A DNA stretch of 36,254 nt from Rhodospirillales bacterium (GTDB taxonomy: Bacteria > Pseudomonadota > Alphaproteobacteria > Bin95): NCBI GenBank assembly GCA_008081395.1, contig VMCJ01000073.1, positions 1 through 36,254 on the forward strand, in the 5' to 3' direction. Position 1 is the first letter of the stretch. Every line of letters begins with the position of its first letter. The notes beneath the pieces were generated by a model that was not told the DNA's origin, ran no database searches, and saw only the letters and a list, made by a program, of their open reading frames with translations. This document shows positions 26,279 through 33,942 of the stretch, piece after piece. A program made the position numbers and the translations under genes.

Positions 26279-27187
26279 ATGTCACATGCAAAACCAGCTC
26301 TCGCTTTAACTCCAGTTCCTGGTCGCCGTCGGCTTGTAGTTGAGGCGGCAAAAGAAATGGAGGAGCGAGGTTATGCCGGGCTTTATTGCCCTTCTACCCT
26401 TGGCGGCATGTCTTTGGTGGAAGCATTGGCTTGGAACACCCAAAGTATGCCTTTTGGCATCACCGTTGCACCTATTTATGCCCGTGTTCCTGAGGATTAC
26501 TCAGAAACATCAGCTTGTATTCATGAGATTTCTGAGGGTCGTTTTAGGTTGGGTGTTGGTGTTAGCCACGGGCCTACTCAAAAACGATTTCGGACACCTG
26601 TGGGCAAGCCAATAAGTGATATGCGAGATTTCGTGGTTCGTTACAAAGAATGGGTGGGCGCCGGAGATCCCGCACCATTAACCCTAGCTGGGATGCGGCC
26701 GCGTATGATTAAGCTGGCAGGGGAAATGGCTGATGGTCTTGTTTTTGCAAATGCAGCTCTCAGTCAGGCTTCAAAATCACTTGCGCTTCTCCCGGCTGAT
26801 AAGTTGAAGAATGACGAGTTTTTTATCGGTTGCATGACGCCTACATGCATTAGTGACGATGTTGAGGCGGCAAAAGCTGTTCATAAAAGGACGCTCGCAC
26901 GCTATGTGCAACTCCCTTACTACCGTGAATACTGGCGTGAGTCTGGTTACGAAGAAGAGATGGCTGAGATCGATAAGTTGGTTGATACCGGTGAGACGGC
27001 AGCAATTTTTGATAAGCTCTCGGATCGGTGGTTAGACGATGTTACACTTTTTGGGCCGGCAAACAGAGTTCTTGAAAAACTTGAGGCCTGGCGTGAAGTT
27101 GGGATTAAGACCCCAATATTGGTTCCATCCTCTGCTTCTGGAAATCAACTAAAGGCTGTCCAAGAGATTTTCCAAATTTTTGGGTAA
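26279..27187 (+). CDS. LLM class flavin-dependent oxidoreductase (F420-type)
   Basis: Second luciferase-like oxidoreductase in the window. Hallmarks are 'EISEGRFRLGVGVSHGP', 'YKEWVGAGDPAPLTLAGMRPRMIKLAGEMADGLVFANA' (core 'LAGEMADGLVF') and a C-terminal 'GIKTPILVPSSA'. Family members use F420 or FMN. The ATG at 26279 places the barrel's first strand ('PALALTPVPGRRR') at the N-terminus; in-frame starts at 26219 (GTG) and 26249 exist, and none has a good Shine-Dalgarno. It shares an upstream region with the divergent flavin monooxygenase. Sequence differs clearly from the first LLM gene, so the two are not recent duplicates. Confidence 0.83.
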   Translation: MSHAKPALALTPVPGRRRLVVEAAKEMEERGYAGLYCPSTLGGMSLVEALAWNTQSMPFGITVAPIYARVPEDYSETSACIHEISEGRFRLGVGVSHGPTQKRFRTPVGKPISDMRDFVVRYKEWVGAGDPAPLTLAGMRPRMIKLAGEMADGLVFANAALSQASKSLALLPADKLKNDEFFIGCMTPTCISDDVEAAKAVHKRTLARYVQLPYYREYWRESGYEEEMAEIDKLVDTGETAAIFDKLSDRWLDDVTLFGPANRVLEKLEAWREVGIKTPILVPSSASGNQLKAVQEIFQIFG

Positions 27188-27336
27188 TTTTTCTTAAGTC
27201 CAGTTCATGCAAATTGAGTACGAACAATTCTTTCCATGTTTTTAATTGAAATTAACGTGATAATTTTAAGTGCTGTGCTTCCCGAATGAGGAAATTGGGC
27301 TAACTTCAAGCCCTCACAGAAGGATAAATTCTTATA

Positions 27337-27534
27337 ATGAACGCTTTTCTTGCATTCCTGGTACCCGCAGCAATCATCGCGACCGCCATTGTATTGATTA
27401 TTGGGCTTGGCGGTTTTGCTGGTGGTGGTAATTTCAATAAAAAATATGGAAATAAGCTCATGCAGATGCGCGTCCTGCTCCAAGGTGTGGCTATTGGGCT
27501 TATCGTCATTTTGATAGTGGCGACGTCATCCTAA
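27337..27534 (+). CDS. HIG1-domain twin-transmembrane protein
   Basis: A 65-residue membrane protein with two hydrophobic helices (about 5-27 and 47-64) separated by a basic loop 'KKYGNKLMQMRVLLQ'. This layout and the 'N.LM..R...Q' motif match the HIG_1_N (hypoxia-induced gene 1) family, which in mitochondria associates with cytochrome oxidase. Alphaproteobacterial copies are common and short. An AAGGA lies 12 nt upstream, preceded by a small GGGCT/AGCCC hairpin near 27298-27314. Its stop is 3 nt from the convergent aat stop. Confidence 0.8.
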   Translation: MNAFLAFLVPAAIIATAIVLIIGLGGFAGGGNFNKKYGNKLMQMRVLLQGVAIGLIVILIVATSS

Positions 27535-27537
27535 AAA

Positions 27538-28233
27538 TTAAATACTTAACGTATATAGAAATCGATCTAGTGCCTCTGGGGGAAAGCTCTTAGGCCATTC
27601 AGCTGGTCTATCTAAAGCCTTATCTAGCAAAACTTTAAATTTATTCCGGGTTATTTCTTTCGCACCAAATTGCTCGAGATGTGGATTGGGAAATTGGGCG
27701 TCTAGTAAGGTAAACCCACCATAATGCAGTCTAGCCGCTAGGTGGACGAGCGCAATTTTTGATGCATCCCGATCTCGGCTGAACATGCTCTCACCAAAAA
27801 AGGCACCACCTAAAGATAGTCCATAGAGGCCGCCAACTAGCTGGTCCCCATTCCAGCATTCCACTGTATGGGCGTGCCCAAGATCGAAAAGTTCTCGGAA
27901 AAGTTTTTTAATAGGAGAATTAATCCAGGTATCCTCGCGTCCGCGAGAGGGAGCGGCTTCCGCGCATCCGTCTATAACTTGATCGAAAGCTGTATCAGAT
28001 CTGATCTTTAACGAGGTGTTTCGTATTGTCCTTCTGAGTCTTCTTGGCACCTTGAATTTCTCAAGCGGTAAAATACCTCTGGTCCTTGGATCCACCCAAA
28101 AGACTGTTTCGCAATCTTTTTCTTCAGCCATGGGAAATATGCCGATGGCATATGCGCGTAGCGCCAGATTAGCCGTTAATTCTAGTTGCTCTCCAGCTTT
28201 ACCTTTTTCTCCCAATTCTAATATCTCTTCCAT
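27538..28233 (-). CDS. aat: Leucyl/phenylalanyl-tRNA--protein transferase
   Basis: Aat attaches Leu or Phe to N-terminal Arg or Lys of proteins, marking them for ClpS/ClpAP under the N-degron rule. The family core is clear: 'LRAYAIGIFPMAE', 'VFWVDPRTRGILPL', 'EDTWINSPI', 'GHAHTVECW' and 'GGLYGLSLGGAFFGESMFSRDRDASK' (core 'FFGESMFS'). In 'DAQFPNPHLEQFGA' the more usual sequence is 'DTQFVTEHL..FGA'. ATGs occur at 28254 and 28233; the shorter form is preferred because family proteins usually begin close to 'LRAY' and because a small frame overlaps the region upstream. Neither ATG has a clear Shine-Dalgarno. Confidence 0.93.
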   Translation of the reverse strand: MEEILELGEKGKAGEQLELTANLALRAYAIGIFPMAEEKDCETVFWVDPRTRGILPLEKFKVPRRLRRTIRNTSLKIRSDTAFDQVIDGCAEAAPSRGREDTWINSPIKKLFRELFDLGHAHTVECWNGDQLVGGLYGLSLGGAFFGESMFSRDRDASKIALVHLAARLHYGGFTLLDAQFPNPHLEQFGAKEITRNKFKVLLDKALDRPAEWPKSFPPEALDRFLYTLSI

Positions 28234-28334
28234 TCGGGCTGCCCAGTGCCCCATAAATTTCGAAAATCCCGCATTGTTTTAGGCGCATGCTTGCCACGCT
28301 CAAGTAATTCCCAGTGCAGCTTTCTCCGAGACAT
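28218..28334 (-). CDS. Possible small protein (38 aa) overlapping the aat start
   Basis: An ATG-initiated frame encodes 38 residues beginning 'MSRRKLHWELLERGKHAPK' and ending in 'GTGQPEWKRY'. It is strongly basic, contains three Trp, and has a protein-like composition rather than that of random intergenic DNA. It ends 16 nt inside the preferred aat frame. There is no strong Shine-Dalgarno and I do not recognise the family. It could be a conserved small protein upstream of aat, or chance. Confidence 0.35.
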   Translation of the reverse strand: MSRRKLHWELLERGKHAPKTMRDFRNLWGTGQPEWKRY

Positions 28335-28428
28335 ATAAAATCTTTTTTAAGAAGGTTAGAAAATAGCTAGTGTTCTAGGTTTATCTGGGATTAATCGCAT
28401 TTGGTTATCCTTGAGTTCTGGATCGTTT

Positions 28429-29655
28429 TCAAATGGCAGATGGCCCTTTGACAATGTGTCTATCGTGCAGGTCGCCAATAGAACTCGCAGTTAATCCAAG
28501 GATATCAGCAAGCACCTCATCAGTATGCTGGCCAAAACGTGGAGCGGGGGCAGGCTCAAGCCTTTTTAGATCCTCAAACCACATAGGTGCACCAGGAATT
28601 GGAAACGCCACCCCGTTTAAATTAGGCTGTGCAACAGTCTTGAAAAGAGGATTATCCGCATAGAGATATGCATCGTTAAGAGATTGACGAAACGATTGAT
28701 ATCCCGACCAAAGAGCTCCAGCGTTTTCTAAAGTGGTTGCAACTTCGGTATAATCCCTAGTGCCTATCCAAGTGCCTACTATTGATTCGACTTCGACACG
28801 CACCTGATAACGAGATGCTTCATCTTCTAATTTAATTCCGTGTTTAGCCTCAATTTCAGCGAAACTTCCATCACTTCCCATAATGTCTTTGACAGCTTTC
28901 ACATGCCTAGGAGTGAACATACAAAGCATTATCCATTGGCCATCCTTTGTTTTGAACGTCTGTCCAAATGTTCCAAAAATTTGATTTCCAAGTCTCTCAC
29001 GGTCACTTTGATTTACAGATGCTTCCCCGACGTAACCTAAATTTGCGGTTGTCCATAAAGCAACATCGAGAAGTGAGAGCTTTATAAGCGAGCCAGCTCC
29101 AGTTCGTGACCGCCGACGTTCGGCTGCTAGAAGACTTGTAGAAATAGTAAGCCCGGCACCGATGTCCCACGCAGGTAGAACATTATTAACAGGGCCATCT
29201 GCTTGTGTAGGACCAGTTACCATTGGGAAACCAGTCATAGCATTGACTGTATAATCAACGTGAGGGGCGCCATCTCGGGCTCCTGTCAAGGCAACCATGA
29301 TCAGATCGTCGCGTCGAGCTTTAAGATTTTCATAAGCAGACCAGCCTCGAGCTGGAAGGTTGGTTAGGAACATACCTGCGTCTGCCCCCGGAGCTGTTGC
29401 TATAGCTGTTAAAAGCTCTCTCCCTTCCTCTGATCTTACATCAACAAGTATAGACTTTTTGCCTTTATTCATTCCTGCCCAGTAGAGTGACTGTCCATCA
29501 GATGTGACTGGCCAGCGTTCATGATCAAGGCCACCATTGATGTCATCGAATCTTATTACGTCTGCTCCGAGCTGTGCGAGTGTCATCCCACCAAGAGGAG
29601 CTGCTACAAACGCAGATCCTTCAAGGATGCGCATACCAGAGAGAAGATCGTACAT
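28429..29655 (-). CDS. mct: 2-methylfumaryl-CoA isomerase-like family III CoA transferase (Mct)
   Basis: A 408-residue family III CoA transferase with the specific sequence style of mesaconyl-CoA C1-C4 CoA transferase of the 3-hydroxypropionate bicycle. The pattern 'EGSAFVAAPLGGMTLAQLGAD' (core 'FVAAPLGGMTLAQLG'), 'RWPVTSDG', 'WAGMNKGKKSI' and 'LPARGW' agrees with what I recall of the Chloroflexus enzyme. Catalytic D164 sits in 'LPAWDIGAG'. Mct moves CoA within 2-methylfumaryl-CoA, so no second acid is needed. No mesaconyl-C4-CoA hydratase or malyl-CoA lyase gene is adjacent. An alternative is another intramolecular or succinyl-type CoA transferase. AGGA lies 10 nt before the ATG. Confidence 0.75.
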   Translation of the reverse strand: MYDLLSGMRILEGSAFVAAPLGGMTLAQLGADVIRFDDINGGLDHERWPVTSDGQSLYWAGMNKGKKSILVDVRSEEGRELLTAIATAPGADAGMFLTNLPARGWSAYENLKARRDDLIMVALTGARDGAPHVDYTVNAMTGFPMVTGPTQADGPVNNVLPAWDIGAGLTISTSLLAAERRRSRTGAGSLIKLSLLDVALWTTANLGYVGEASVNQSDRERLGNQIFGTFGQTFKTKDGQWIMLCMFTPRHVKAVKDIMGSDGSFAEIEAKHGIKLEDEASRYQVRVEVESIVGTWIGTRDYTEVATTLENAGALWSGYQSFRQSLNDAYLYADNPLFKTVAQPNLNGVAFPIPGAPMWFEDLKRLEPAPAPRFGQHTDEVLADILGLTASSIGDLHDRHIVKGPSAI

Positions 29656-29869
29656 TTTGGGAGTGTCCTAATTTATAATTACAATGAAATTTTAGCTGCA
29701 CTGAACACAGCCTTAATTTGCGAAAAATTCAAGATAATCTGAAATTCTTTTTTACTATTTTTACCCAGAATTGGCCGAATGGTAAAAAATTTTAAATTCG
29801 TGAGCGTAATAATGTGTTTTTGCACGTTCTAGTGTAACGTTGAGATCATGAAACAAAGCAGGAGGGGGC

Positions 29870-30685
29870 ATGTACGTTGTTCTTGCGCCAGTTACTGAAT
29901 CTGGCTTGGAAAGTATTTGTTCTATTGCCTTGCATTGTGGAAACCATATTGCGGTGTCTAGCGTGGAGGGTCTTCATGTTAGAGCGGAGCCGAGTGTTAT
30001 TTTGGCTGCTGATGAGACTGGGGCTGCAACTCCCGCATTAATAAGAAACTTAGAGACAGAAGAGGCAGAGAGAAGCAACCGCGTTCGTCAGGCTTTTGAA
30101 GCTTCAATGTCTAGACAGACAGACATTCGAGTCTCGTGGACGGAACTGCGTGCAACAGATCTTGATCTGGGAGCATATGCTCGACTTTTTGACTTCGTAA
30201 TTCTTTCTCGGCCTGATCAAGCTAATGATACCCCGTCCATGGGCCTCATTGAGGCAGCTCTTTTTGATAGTGGACGTTTTTTAATCATTGCCCCCCCTGA
30301 ACCAGTAACAACGTTTGCGGATCGTATAGTGATTGCGTGGAATGGTGGAGCTGAAACAGCAAGATCTATCGCTTGTGCGCGACCATTTTTACGGCAGGCA
30401 TCTGATGTTACTTTACTCCAGGTGGAAGAGGGTATGACCCCGGGGCCTGATGCAGATGATGTAGCAGTGTACTTGGCGGGAATTGGTATCAAAGCGCAGG
30501 TGCAAAAGATAAAATCTGGAGTCCTTAGTGCAGGTGCAGCAATCCTTGAGGGAGCTACTGAATTAGGCTGTGATCTACTTGTTAAGGGTGGATATACCCG
30601 CAGTAGATTGAGGCAAACAATTTTTGGTGGTCCCACAGTCCATATCCTGCAAAATGCAGAAATGCCCGTGTTGATGTCACGGTAA
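29870..30685 (+). CDS. Universal stress protein, tandem UspA domains
   Basis: A 271-residue cytoplasmic protein with a degenerate N-terminal Usp half and a well-conserved C-terminal Usp domain. The latter shows 'IVIAWNGGAETARSIACARPFL' (core 'AWNGGAETARSI') and the ATP-binding tail 'CDLLVKGGYTRSRLRQTIFGG' (core 'GGYTRSRLRQ') followed by 'MPVLMSR'. Family proteins bind ATP or AMP and help stress survival. The start has a very strong AGGAGG Shine-Dalgarno, only 4 nt from the ATG. It precedes the exonuclease gene by 20 nt and may share its transcript. Confidence 0.9.
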   Translation: MYVVLAPVTESGLESICSIALHCGNHIAVSSVEGLHVRAEPSVILAADETGAATPALIRNLETEEAERSNRVRQAFEASMSRQTDIRVSWTELRATDLDLGAYARLFDFVILSRPDQANDTPSMGLIEAALFDSGRFLIIAPPEPVTTFADRIVIAWNGGAETARSIACARPFLRQASDVTLLQVEEGMTPGPDADDVAVYLAGIGIKAQVQKIKSGVLSAGAAILEGATELGCDLLVKGGYTRSRLRQTIFGGPTVHILQNAEMPVLMSR

Positions 30686-30705
30686 AAAGGGCTATCTGCT
30701 ATTAA

Positions 30706-31713
30706 ATGCAGGGAATTAAATTTGATTGGCTGAAGTCGTGTCCTGAGGGTCTGTATTGTCAGCCTGCGGACTGTTTCATCGATCCTGCAAGAGCAGTCCC
30801 TCGCGCTTTGATAACGCATGGGCATGCGGATCACGCACGACCAGGGCATGAAAAGGTTCTTGCAACAAAAGAAACCTTGAAAATTATGAAGGTTCGGTAT
30901 CCTTCAGATTTGGCTCAGCACCAACAATTAAATTTTGGTGAAAAAATTCGAATAGGCGAGGTTACTGTTTGGTTAGCACCGGCCGGACATATTCTAGGCA
31001 GCGCTCAGGTGGTAATGGAATATCAGGGGCAACGCGCTGTCGTGTCGGGTGACTACAAACGTCAAGCTGACCCTACAGCTATTCCTTTTGAGCCTATTAC
31101 CTGCGATCTTTTCGTTACCGAGGCTACCTTTGCGCTTCCAGTTTTCAGGCACCCAAAACCGGAATCGCAGCTTGAAAAGCTTCTTTCCTCCCTTCAAGCT
31201 TTTCCTGAGCGCCCTCATTTATTGGGGGTTTATGGGCTTGGTAAGTGTCAAAGAATACTGCTTTTGCTGCGGGACCTTGGCTTCGATGCTCCTATATACT
31301 TGCATGGAGCACTTGTTGGATTGACAGAACTTTATCGCTCAATGGGTTTTGACTTCGGTAATCTTTTACCTGTTCAAGGGGTTGCCAAGTCTGATTTATC
31401 ATCAGCTCTAGTATTAGCGCCACCATCCGCCACGATAGATCGTTGGTCTCGACGCTTTACCGATCCGCGCATAGGTATAGCTTCTGGCTGGATGCAGGTT
31501 CGTGGCAGGGCACGTCAGCGTAGGGCGGAGATTCCTCTGATAATATCTGACCATGCTGATTGGGATGACCTGCTTCGAACTTGTAATGAGACTCAGGCAG
31601 AAACTGTTTGGATTACTCATGGGCGGGAGGATGCGCTTGCATATGAGTTGGGCAAGCGAGGCCAAAAGGCTATTCCTCTTCGTTTAAGTGGTCGCCAAGA
31701 AGAGAGCGAATAA
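30706..31713 (+). CDS. DNA ligase-associated exonuclease (MBL fold)
   Basis: Metallo-beta-lactamase/beta-CASP type putative 3' exonuclease of the ligase-associated family, 335 residues. The metal motif 'HGHADH' is at 38-43, with further ligands in 'AGHILGSAQV', 'SGDYK' and 'SDHADW'. The family is known from its fixed pairing with an ATP-dependent DNA ligase, as here, and is thought to process DNA ends for repair. There is no strong Shine-Dalgarno before the ATG. The neighbouring Lhr-type helicase and PdeM-type phosphoesterase found in many such clusters are absent. Confidence 0.9.
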   Translation: MQGIKFDWLKSCPEGLYCQPADCFIDPARAVPRALITHGHADHARPGHEKVLATKETLKIMKVRYPSDLAQHQQLNFGEKIRIGEVTVWLAPAGHILGSAQVVMEYQGQRAVVSGDYKRQADPTAIPFEPITCDLFVTEATFALPVFRHPKPESQLEKLLSSLQAFPERPHLLGVYGLGKCQRILLLLRDLGFDAPIYLHGALVGLTELYRSMGFDFGNLLPVQGVAKSDLSSALVLAPPSATIDRWSRRFTDPRIGIASGWMQVRGRARQRRAEIPLIISDHADWDDLLRTCNETQAETVWITHGREDALAYELGKRGQKAIPLRLSGRQEESE

Positions 31714-33313
31714 ACGGAGGAAACCAATAGAAACTTTTTCACGCCTTCTTGATAGCTTGGTATTCAGCAGCTCAAGGAATGAAAAACTTAGGCTCATTCA
31801 GAAATATTTACGTATGACTCCGGACCCTGCACGGGGTTACGCTCTTGCAGCCTTGACTGGTGATCTAAAAATTCCCGCTGCTAAAAGCGCCACTATTCGG
31901 TCTCTTGTAGAAAAGAGGATGGATGCGGAGCTTTTTGCCATGTCCTATGATTATGTAGGGGATATGGCTGAAACCGTGGCTCTGATTTGGACAGATGTAA
32001 ACTATTCTCCTCCTAAATTTACTGAAGTTGTTGAGGAGCTACAAAAATCTAACAAAGCATCTGCTGCTATCGCATTAGAGAAATGGATGGACCGTTTGGA
32101 CACCACCGGGCGATGGGCATTACTGAAGCTTGCAACCGGAGGGTTGCGTGTTGGGGTGTCTGCAAGGCTTGCGAAGATGGCTCTTGCTCAAGAATTTGAA
32201 GCTTCTGTAGATGAGGTAGAAGAAATCTGGCATTCGATAGAACCGCCCTATGATGATCTTTTTAGGTGGCTGGAAGGGTCGGGGGAAAAACCTAATTATG
32301 CTTTAGGCGCAGGATTTAGACCTGTAATGCTAGCGAACCCCTTAGAGGAGGGGCTGCTCAGCCAGCTTGACCCATTGAGCTACGTGGCTGAATGGAAATG
32401 GGATGGTATTCGCGTTCAAGCCATTTCCAGGGATGGCAAGAAGAAACTCTATACCAGAACGGGTGAGGATATTGGGTATAGCTTTCCTGATATTCTTAAT
32501 AGCCTTGATTTTGACGCCGTGATTGACGGTGAGTTACTTATAAGGGATCAAAAATCAAATAAATTACAAGAGGCTGCGCCCTTTTCTACGCTTCAAAAAA
32601 GGCTAGGCCGTAAACGTCCCAGTACTAAAATTATTTCTGAAATGCCTGCTTTTATCAGAGCTTATGATCTTCTTTTTGAAGGTGAAGAGGATTTAAGAGG
32701 TTTTGCTTTTGAAGATCGACGCAAGCGACTGGAGATTTGGGCTAAGAACGCTCCAAGCACAATTGATATTTCGGCAACAATTCCCTTCAAAACATGGCAG
32801 GAGTTATCGAAGATCCGCTCTGAAGCGCGAGAAACCGGCATTGAGGGGCTAATGTTAAAGAGAAAATCCTCTTTCTACCTGCCAGGGCGCCCAAAAAATC
32901 AATGGTATAAATGGAAAAGGGAACCTCTCACTCTGGATCTGGTTTTGATGTACGCTCAACGGGGGCACGGTCGTCGGTCTTCGTACTACTCTGACTTTAC
33001 ATTAGGCGCTTGGAGCGACGCTGAGACGCTTGTTCCTGTTTGTAAAGCCTATTCTGGATACACAGATAAGGAATTAGTAAAGATCGATAAATGGGTGCGT
33101 GAGCACACAAATGATCGATTTGGCCCAGTGAGATCTGTTACACCGGGCCTCGTTTTAGAAATCGCATTTGACGCTGCTCAATATTCAAAACGGCATAAGT
33201 CTGGCGTTGCCCTGCGTTTTCCCAGAATAAAACGTTTAAGATGGGATAAACCGATAAGTGAGGCTGAAACACTTCAACATGTGAAAAGCCTAATCCAAGA
33301 ACCACAGTCTTAG
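31688..33313 (+). CDS. ATP-dependent DNA ligase (LigC-like, exonuclease-associated)
   Basis: Single-polypeptide ATP-dependent ligase of about 540 residues. It has an N-terminal alpha-helical DNA-binding domain (residues 15-200), a nucleotidyltransferase domain with adenylated K237 in 'EWKWDGIRV', 'IDGELL' (motif III), 'EGLMLKRK' (motif IV) and 'WYKWKRE' (motif V), and a C-terminal OB fold. The start is a problem: the coordinates use GTG at 31688, which overlaps the exonuclease by 26 nt, but the only Shine-Dalgarno (GGAGG 31716-31720) points to ATA at 31727, where relatives begin with Met before the same 'F..LLD.LV' sequence. The role is probably auxiliary repair alongside the NAD-dependent LigA. 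It overlaps the convergent Lrp gene by 4 nt. Confidence 0.92.
   Translation: MVAKKRANKRRKPIETFSRLLDSLVFSSSRNEKLRLIQKYLRMTPDPARGYALAALTGDLKIPAAKSATIRSLVEKRMDAELFAMSYDYVGDMAETVALIWTDVNYSPPKFTEVVEELQKSNKASAAIALEKWMDRLDTTGRWALLKLATGGLRVGVSARLAKMALAQEFEASVDEVEEIWHSIEPPYDDLFRWLEGSGEKPNYALGAGFRPVMLANPLEEGLLSQLDPLSYVAEWKWDGIRVQAISRDGKKKLYTRTGEDIGYSFPDILNSLDFDAVIDGELLIRDQKSNKLQEAAPFSTLQKRLGRKRPSTKIISEMPAFIRAYDLLFEGEEDLRGFAFEDRRKRLEIWAKNAPSTIDISATIPFKTWQELSKIRSEARETGIEGLMLKRKSSFYLPGRPKNQWYKWKREPLTLDLVLMYAQRGHGRRSSYYSDFTLGAWSDAETLVPVCKAYSGYTDKELVKIDKWVREHTNDRFGPVRSVTPGLVLEIAFDAAQYSKRHKSGVALRFPRIKRLRWDKPISEAETLQHVKSLIQEPQS
31716..31729 (+). promoter_or_regulatory. Shine-Dalgarno pointing to an ATA codon of the ligase gene
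   Basis: GGAGG (31716-31720) starts two bases after the exonuclease stop codon and is followed after 6 nt by ATA (31727-31729), in frame with the ligase. The spacing is ideal for initiation. ATA is a very rare initiator, so this is either a non-canonical start or a G-to-A change or error in an original ATG. Confidence 0.6.
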
Positions 33314-33780
33314 TCTTGATCAAGACTTATGGGTACGCCAGCGAGTCTCTTCGACGTTTGAATAATGGGAAAAGACGTTACTTTCAAAACATCCGTGATA
33401 CTTGTGAGCCTCTGTGTTAATTCATTTTCATGATTTGTGTCCCGGGCGATAATTCTAAGAAGAAAATCACCACCTCCGCGGATCATGTGACATTCTCGTA
33501 CTTCTTCCCAAAGTGAAACAGCTGTTTCAAAGGCTTTAAGCCTATCCAAGGCTTGGCTTTCTAATCCAACAAGAACATAAAATTCAGCCTCATACCCAAG
33601 CATGCTTGGCTCAAGATCTGCGTGATAACCTCTTATATAACCCTCATCCTCTAATAATCTAAGGCGGCGAAGACACGGGGGCGGTGAGATGCCAGCATTG
33701 GTTGCTAATTCAACGTTAGAAATTCGGCCGTCGTTTTGAAGATCAGATAGGATCTTTCTGTTAATTCGGTCTAATTTCAT
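33310..33780 (-). CDS. Lrp/AsnC family transcriptional regulator
   Basis: A 156-residue regulator. The N-terminal winged helix-turn-helix reads 'DRINRKILSDLQNDGRISNVELATNAGISPPPCLRRLRLLEDEGYI' (core 'GRISNVELA', 'CLRRLRLLEDEG'), followed by the ligand-binding alpha/beta RAM domain ('YVLVGLESQ', 'MIRGGGDFLLRI', 'TSITDVLKVTSFP'). Such proteins respond to amino acids and often control their own gene or neighbours. It is divergent from trxB across 162 nt and converges on the ligase gene. Confidence 0.93.
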   Translation of the reverse strand: MKLDRINRKILSDLQNDGRISNVELATNAGISPPPCLRRLRLLEDEGYIRGYHADLEPSMLGYEAEFYVLVGLESQALDRLKAFETAVSLWEEVRECHMIRGGGDFLLRIIARDTNHENELTQRLTSITDVLKVTSFPIIQTSKRLAGVPISLDQD

Positions 33781-33942
33781 ATTCTACTGTCCTTCATTTC
33801 ACAGCCAATCTTCAATTTACCAATTTAAAACACTTTTGCAGCTGAATTGGATCAAATTATATCTTGTCAGAAGACACTACGGATTGTTCCTGGCATCATA
33901 CAATTATTCTTGATTCGTTAGTGTTTACGAAAGGTTTGAGTA

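Noticed and set aside
2199-27187. The two LLM oxidoreductases as a duplicated pair or boundaries of a transposed segment
   Set aside because: The proteins differ strongly in sequence and no flanking repeats were seen.
29848-29898. ATG-initiated 16-codon frame upstream of the universal stress protein gene
   Set aside because: It covers the strong Shine-Dalgarno of that gene in another frame; no sign of an attenuator or conserved leader peptide.
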